DNA of 26,030 nt from an uncultured Collinsella sp. (GTDB taxonomy: Bacteria > Actinomycetota > Coriobacteriia > Coriobacteriales > Coriobacteriaceae): the NCBI GenBank assembly GCA_902461085.1, contig CABPWH010000024.1, forward strand, positions 1 through 26,030, in the 5' to 3' direction. A model generated the notes under the pieces. It was not told the DNA's origin, made no database searches, and saw only the letters and a program-made list of their open reading frames with translations. Positions 22,574-26,030 of the stretch are shown one piece after another. Numbering within the stretch: the stretch's first letter is position 1; every line of letters starts with the position of its first letter. The translations under genes and the position numbers were made by a program.

Positions 22574-23257
22574 ATGAGTGCTGTGTCCTTGGATGTAACT
22601 CCCAAGGGAACGGTCGAGATCGAGACACTCGTAAACGGTCCCATTCAGACCAATAGCTATGCTGTTATTTCGGACAATGAGTGCGTGATTGTCGACCCCG
22701 CATGGGAAGGCGAGCGCCTGGTGGAGCATATTCGAGCCAAGCATCCCGGCGTACGCATGCTTGGCGCCGTATGCACTCATGGCCATGCCGATCATGTTGG
22801 TGGTGTTGCCGGCGTGCGAACCACCGTTGGCGAGGGTTGTCAGTATGAGCTGTGTGCTAAGGATGTGGCGGTGCCGCATGCGAACATCGAGGAACAGCGA
22901 GCTATGTGGGGCATTGAGACGCCCGACCCTGGGGAGCCGACGCGCCTGCTCGCCGAGGGCGATACTCTCGAGGTGGGCGATATCTGCCTGCAGGTGATCG
23001 AGGCACCAGGGCATACGCCGGGCGGAATCGTCTTGTTTGCCGCCACCGAGCAGGGGAACATTGCCTTTGTGGGCGACACCCTGTTTCCGGGTGGGCACGG
23101 CCGCACCGATCTTTCTGGAGGAGACGAGGCGGCGATTCTGCGCTCGCTCTCCAAGCTCGCCCGGCTTCTCCCGCCCGATACCGTTTGCCTAACCGGCCAT
23201 GGCGATTCGACCACCATGGCACGCGAGCTCATGCAGAACCCTTTCATGCAGGTGTAG
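22574..23257 (+). CDS. Metallo-beta-lactamase fold hydrolase (glyoxalase II-like)
   Basis: This is a 227-residue cytoplasmic metal-dependent hydrolase. The metal ligands are visible in THGHADH (H69, H71, D73, H74), APGHTPGG, FVGDTLFPGGHGRTDL and the last His in LTGHGD. This is the glyoxalase II-like branch, which acts on thioesters such as hydroxyacylglutathione or bacillithiol-type conjugates. The actual substrate is unknown. AGGAGAGG precedes the ATG. It lies 84 bases after rel on the same strand, behind a hairpin. MBL-fold genes often follow rel and dtd in Gram-positive bacteria. Confidence 0.92.
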   Translation: MSAVSLDVTPKGTVEIETLVNGPIQTNSYAVISDNECVIVDPAWEGERLVEHIRAKHPGVRMLGAVCTHGHADHVGGVAGVRTTVGEGCQYELCAKDVAVPHANIEEQRAMWGIETPDPGEPTRLLAEGDTLEVGDICLQVIEAPGHTPGGIVLFAATEQGNIAFVGDTLFPGGHGRTDLSGGDEAAILRSLSKLARLLPPDTVCLTGHGDSTTMARELMQNPFMQV

Positions 23258-23288
23258 CTTAATAGTCGGCTTTTTGAAGCACGAGAAG

Positions 23289-23363
23289 CGTCCAAACGTC
23301 AAGCTATTTTTCCCCAACGGGTCAATTTCGTAGGGCAAACGGTCAAAAAAGTCTGTTTGGACG
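23289..23363. promoter_or_regulatory. Spaced inverted repeat upstream of fba
   Basis: CGTCCAAAC (23289-23297) and GTTTGGACG (23355-23363) are exact complements 57 bases apart. The second arm lies just upstream of the likely fba promoter. It might be a pair of operator half-sites or a large stem, or chance. Confidence 0.3.
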
Positions 23364-23403
23364 ATATTCGTGAACAAACGAACGTTTATGCTCGGGTGCG
23401 CCG

Positions 23404-23412
23404 TGGTAAAAT
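23404..23412 (+). promoter_or_regulatory. Extended -10 element of fba
   Basis: TGGTAAAAT fits an extended -10 (TG-N-TAAAAT) 41 bases before the fba start. The -35 region (GTTTAT, 23384-23389) is weak. Confidence 0.5.
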
Positions 23413-23452
23413 CACAGGCGTTATCGGAGCAACCTTACAGGAGGTTTCTTTT

Positions 23453-24319
23453 ATGCTCGTCAACGCAGCAGACATGCTCAAGAAGGCCGAGGCCGGCAAG
23501 TACGGTCTCGGTGCCTTCAACACCAACAACCTCGAGTGGACCCTGGCTATTCTCCAGGCCGCCGAGGAGGCCAAGTCTCCGCTGATCCTTCAGTGCACCG
23601 CTGGTGCCGCTAAGTGGATGGGCGGTTTCAAGGTCTGCGCCGACATGGTCAAGGCTGCCGTCGAGGCCACGGGTGTTACCGTTCCCGTCGCCCTTCACCT
23701 CGATCACGGTTCTTACGAGGACTGCTTCAAGTGCATCGAGGCCGGCTTCACGTCCATCATGTATGACGGCTCTCACGAGGAGACCTTCCAGCTTAACCTC
23801 GACCGCACCAAGGAGCTCGTTGAGCTTGCCCACTCCAAGGGCATGTCCATCGAGGCCGAGGTCGGCGGCATCGGCGGCACCGAGGACGGCGTGACCTCCA
23901 GCGGCGAGCTCGCTGATCCTGCTGAGTGCAAGCAGATTGCTGACCTGGGCGTTGACTTCCTCGCTTGCGGTATCGGCAACATCCACGGCGTGTACCCTGC
24001 CGACTGGGCTGGCCTTTCCTTCGAGCGCCTGGGCGAGATCAAGGCTCAGACCGGCGACCTGCCCCTCGTCCTGCACGGTGGCACCGGCATCCCCGAGGAT
24101 CAGATCAAGAAGGCCATCTCCCTGGGCATCTCCAAGATCAACGTCAACACCGATCTGCAGCTCGTCTTCGCCAAGGGCGTTCGCGAGTACATCGAGGCCG
24201 GCAAGGATCAGCAGGGCAAGGGCTTTGACCCCCGCAAGCTCCTCAAGCCTGGTCGCGACAACATCGTTGCCCGCACCAAGGAGCTCATGGAGGAGTTTGG
24301 CTCCGTCAACAAGGCGTAA
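23453..24319 (+). CDS. fba: Fructose-bisphosphate aldolase, class II
   Basis: This enzyme cleaves fructose 1,6-bisphosphate to dihydroxyacetone phosphate and glyceraldehyde 3-phosphate in glycolysis. The 288-residue product has the zinc-dependent class II features: HLDHG (82-86) with catalytic Asp84 and zinc ligand His85, EAEVGGIGG (134-142), GIGNIHGVY with His178 and LVLHGGTGIP with His208. NVNTDLQ near 231 binds phosphate. ATG at 23453 is preceded by AGGAGG at 8-9 bases. The reading from 23357 runs through the promoter and is rejected. Codon use is strongly biased to C-ending codons, as expected for a highly expressed gene. It is monocistronic, ending before a large hairpin. A related tagatose-bisphosphate aldolase role is less likely. 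Confidence 0.95.
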   Translation: MLVNAADMLKKAEAGKYGLGAFNTNNLEWTLAILQAAEEAKSPLILQCTAGAAKWMGGFKVCADMVKAAVEATGVTVPVALHLDHGSYEDCFKCIEAGFTSIMYDGSHEETFQLNLDRTKELVELAHSKGMSIEAEVGGIGGTEDGVTSSGELADPAECKQIADLGVDFLACGIGNIHGVYPADWAGLSFERLGEIKAQTGDLPLVLHGGTGIPEDQIKKAISLGISKINVNTDLQLVFAKGVREYIEAGKDQQGKGFDPRKLLKPGRDNIVARTKELMEEFGSVNKA

Positions 24320-24339
24320 GCGTCGCTAAACTTCCCGCC

Positions 24340-24431
24340 GGAAGCCCCGTCTCCCTACACTGTTTCCTTTGCGCTCACCTGGCTTCGCCAGAAGTCGCGC
24401 CAAGGAAACAGTTCCGGGGGACGGGGCTTCC
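24340..24431 (+). terminator. Long nested hairpin after fba
   Basis: Three nested stems share one axis. The outer is GGAAGCCCCGTC/GACGGGGCTTCC (24340-24351, 24420-24431). The middle is ACTGTTTCC.../...GGAAACAGT (24359-24374, 24397-24412, imperfect). The inner is CTGGC/GCCAG with a TTC loop. TTCGTTT follows. It should end fba transcription, but the 92-base size suggests a repeat element or structured RNA. Confidence 0.6.
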
Positions 24432-24506
24432 TTCGTTTAACGCCGCAGGGTTACTGGGCTGAATTCTTTTTTTGACTACCGTTCGGCGGTGTTGATGGCT
24501 CCCTTG

Positions 24507-24535
24507 TTGGGGCTTTCTTTTTATCTCGCTACAAT
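24507..24535 (+). promoter_or_regulatory. Promoter of the transglutaminase-like gene
   Basis: TTGGGG (24507-24512) and TACAAT (24530-24535) are 17 bases apart. Transcription would start near 24542, which rules out the GTG start at 24489 and supports ATG 24570. Confidence 0.65.
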
Positions 24536-24569
24536 GGACTTCAAGCGTTCTAATGACTTGGAGTTTGGT

Positions 24570-26015
24570 ATGGCTGTTGTTAATGTGTTGCCTTCGGATG
24601 GGAAGGTTATTGACGAGGGTCCTGTTGGTTGCTCTGTTGATGTTTGCTGCGATGACTTTCGCCATCTCGATATTGGGCTACCGCCTGAGATTCTTCGTCT
24701 TAAGGATGCCGGGTATTTGACGCAGGCTGTTGCCGCCTGCGATCGCCTTTTGGAGCAGAACCCTGAGCCTTCGCTGGCTGCCTGCGTTCGTGCCGAGCGG
24801 TATCGCATGCTTGAGACGCCGCTTCATTTTTCGGTGTCGCGCGATCGAGCTATTGCGATGATCCGCGAGGAGTGGCCTGGGTTTACCGAGGAGCAGTTTG
24901 ACGATCTGATTGACCGTAAGCGTATTGACTGGCGCTTTATCGATGGCGAGCTGTTCGTTCTCGACAACTTCCTCGATTCGCTTCGCGTATATCCCAAAGA
25001 GGTTCCCGGCATGCGTCCCGATCCTACGGACGGAATTGCACTGCGCAACGAGATGCTCAAGGAGATGGAGTCACAAAACGGATTGACTCGCGTTATTACG
25101 CTTAAGGCGTCCTTGTCTGTCCCCGGCGCTCTAGAGGGGGAGACCGTTCGCGCTTGGCTTCCCGTAGCCGCCACCTGCCGCCAACAGTCTCAGGTCGAGA
25201 TTCTCGACATGACGCCGGAGGGTGCTGTTGCTCCCGCGAACGCTTCGGCGCGTACCGCCTCGTGGTCTTCTTCGAGTGAGCGCTCATTCTCGGTGACTTA
25301 TCGCTATCAAATCAATGCCGCTTATCGCGATATTTATGGGGGTGCGCTTCCGTCGCATCCGTGTATGGACGCGCCGTTGCCCGAAGATATTTCTGAGGAC
25401 CGTCCGCACATTGCATTCACGCCGTATCTGCAGCAGCTGACGGCCGGTGTTGTTGACGGACTCGAGGATCCGCTCGATCGCGCTCGTGCTATCTATGATT
25501 ATCTGACGCAACATATCGACTATCGCTATCAGCCGCCGTACTTGCTTTTGGGATCTATTGCCGATGACTGCGCGCATTCGCTCCGCGGCGATTGCGGAGT
25601 TATGGCGCTCACGTTTATCACCATGTGCCGTATCGCGGGCGTGCCTGCCCGTTGGCAGAGCGGCCTGTACGTTGCGCCCGATTCGGTGGGGTCGCACGAC
25701 TGGGCAGAGTTCTATACGCCGCAGACCGGTTGGCTCAACGCCGACGTGTCATTTGGATCTTCTGCTCGCAGGATGGGGGAGGAGTGGCGCCGCCGTCACT
25801 ACTTTGGCAATCTCGACCCGTGGCGTATGGTGGCCAACAATCGATTCCAGGCAGAGTTTGAGCCCTCTTTCGACGGCATGCGCGAGGACCCTTACGATAA
25901 CCAGATGGGTGAGGCTTCGGTCGACGGTCGCGGATGCCGTCAGCGCGAGATGCTCCGCACAGTCGAACTCATCGAGGTTGATTTCCGATCTCAGCCGAAC
26001 ACATTGAGCAAATAG
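24570..26015 (+). CDS. Transglutaminase-like domain protein
   Basis: The 481-residue protein carries a transglutaminase/protease-like core near its C-terminal half. The catalytic Cys342 lies in RGDCGVMALTFITMCRIAGV, His376 in SHDWAEFY and Asp392 in GWLNADVSFG, with the expected spacing. The middle part (residues about 170-330) looks like a beta-rich segment. The N-terminal 160 residues include helical repeats (AVAACDRLLEQNPEPSLAAC) resembling a TPR. No signal peptide or membrane segment is seen, so it should be cytoplasmic. ATG 24570 is chosen for GGAG 6 bases upstream and the promoter just before it. Such proteins in bacteria are usually peptidases or hydrolases rather than cross-linkers, and the substrate is unknown. 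The stop at 26015 leaves only 15 bases of the window. Confidence 0.88.
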   Translation: MAVVNVLPSDGKVIDEGPVGCSVDVCCDDFRHLDIGLPPEILRLKDAGYLTQAVAACDRLLEQNPEPSLAACVRAERYRMLETPLHFSVSRDRAIAMIREEWPGFTEEQFDDLIDRKRIDWRFIDGELFVLDNFLDSLRVYPKEVPGMRPDPTDGIALRNEMLKEMESQNGLTRVITLKASLSVPGALEGETVRAWLPVAATCRQQSQVEILDMTPEGAVAPANASARTASWSSSSERSFSVTYRYQINAAYRDIYGGALPSHPCMDAPLPEDISEDRPHIAFTPYLQQLTAGVVDGLEDPLDRARAIYDYLTQHIDYRYQPPYLLLGSIADDCAHSLRGDCGVMALTFITMCRIAGVPARWQSGLYVAPDSVGSHDWAEFYTPQTGWLNADVSFGSSARRMGEEWRRRHYFGNLDPWRMVANNRFQAEFEPSFDGMREDPYDNQMGEASVDGRGCRQREMLRTVELIEVDFRSQPNTLSK

Positions 26016-26030
26016 GCCATTCCCGCAGTT

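Noticed and set aside
23357..23452. N-terminal extension of the aldolase
   Set aside because: It covers the promoter and leader. AGGAGG and the family alignment place the start at 23453.

Overview
The window reads as chromosomal DNA from a high-GC gut actinobacterium of the class Coriobacteriia, most like Collinsella. This rests on the GC-rich codon use, the protein sequences (liv operon, bifunctional Rel, class II aldolase, PadR/HAAS operon) and the kind of dispersed hairpin repeats. The assignment comes from familiarity with the families, not from a search.

Layout. (1) 65-1408, minus strand: homoserine dehydrogenase. (2) 1600-6884: a branched-chain amino acid ABC transporter operon, livJ-livH-livM-livG-livF. 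It has a structured leader, two near-identical 12-bp palindromes 30 bp apart upstream, and a hairpin between livJ and livH. A scrap of a second livJ lies just upstream. (3) 7253-9728: an AraC/GyrI-type regulator and a 14-TM-type MFS drug exporter, whose arginine codon use (AGG, CGG) differs from the liv genes. (4) 9874-13830: a graveyard of mobile-element debris (two IS21-type istB remnants, an IS110 scrap) and broken genes. Among these are the last 135 bases of a second livF with its own hairpin, a PadR-HAAS(DUF1700)-truncated DUF4097-like operon with a near-consensus promoter, and two small genes for secreted or anchored proteins. (5) 13834-13957: a perfect 19-bp inverted repeat followed by a tandem repeat. 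(6) 14042-15520: cutC and a GalT/HIT-like protein, convergent with a bile acid:sodium symporter family carrier (15551-16549, minus). (7) 16774-23257: recJ fused to a RecQ-like superfamily 2 helicase, a bifunctional relA/spoT homologue, and a metallo-beta-lactamase-fold hydrolase. (8) 23453-24319: class II fructose-bisphosphate aldolase, followed by a long nested hairpin. (9) 24570-26015: a cytoplasmic transglutaminase-like protein.

How the parts work together. The liv operon imports branched-chain amino acids. Its two broken duplicates, a livJ scrap upstream and a livF tail downstream, suggest that a second copy of the operon or a homeologous recombination once existed here. The AraC-MFS pair sits between the two livF tails and looks like a transferred efflux cassette. 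The recJ-helicase and rel genes form the familiar recJ-rel neighbourhood of Gram-positive bacteria, linking DNA repair with the stringent response.

The most notable items are the single-chain RecJ-helicase fusion with an overlapping 21-codon leader ORF, the duplicated livF tail whose terminator hairpins differ by compensatory base pairs, and the PadR promoter with a clear inverted repeat. I did not find a CRISPR array, tRNA or rRNA gene, or an intact transposase.
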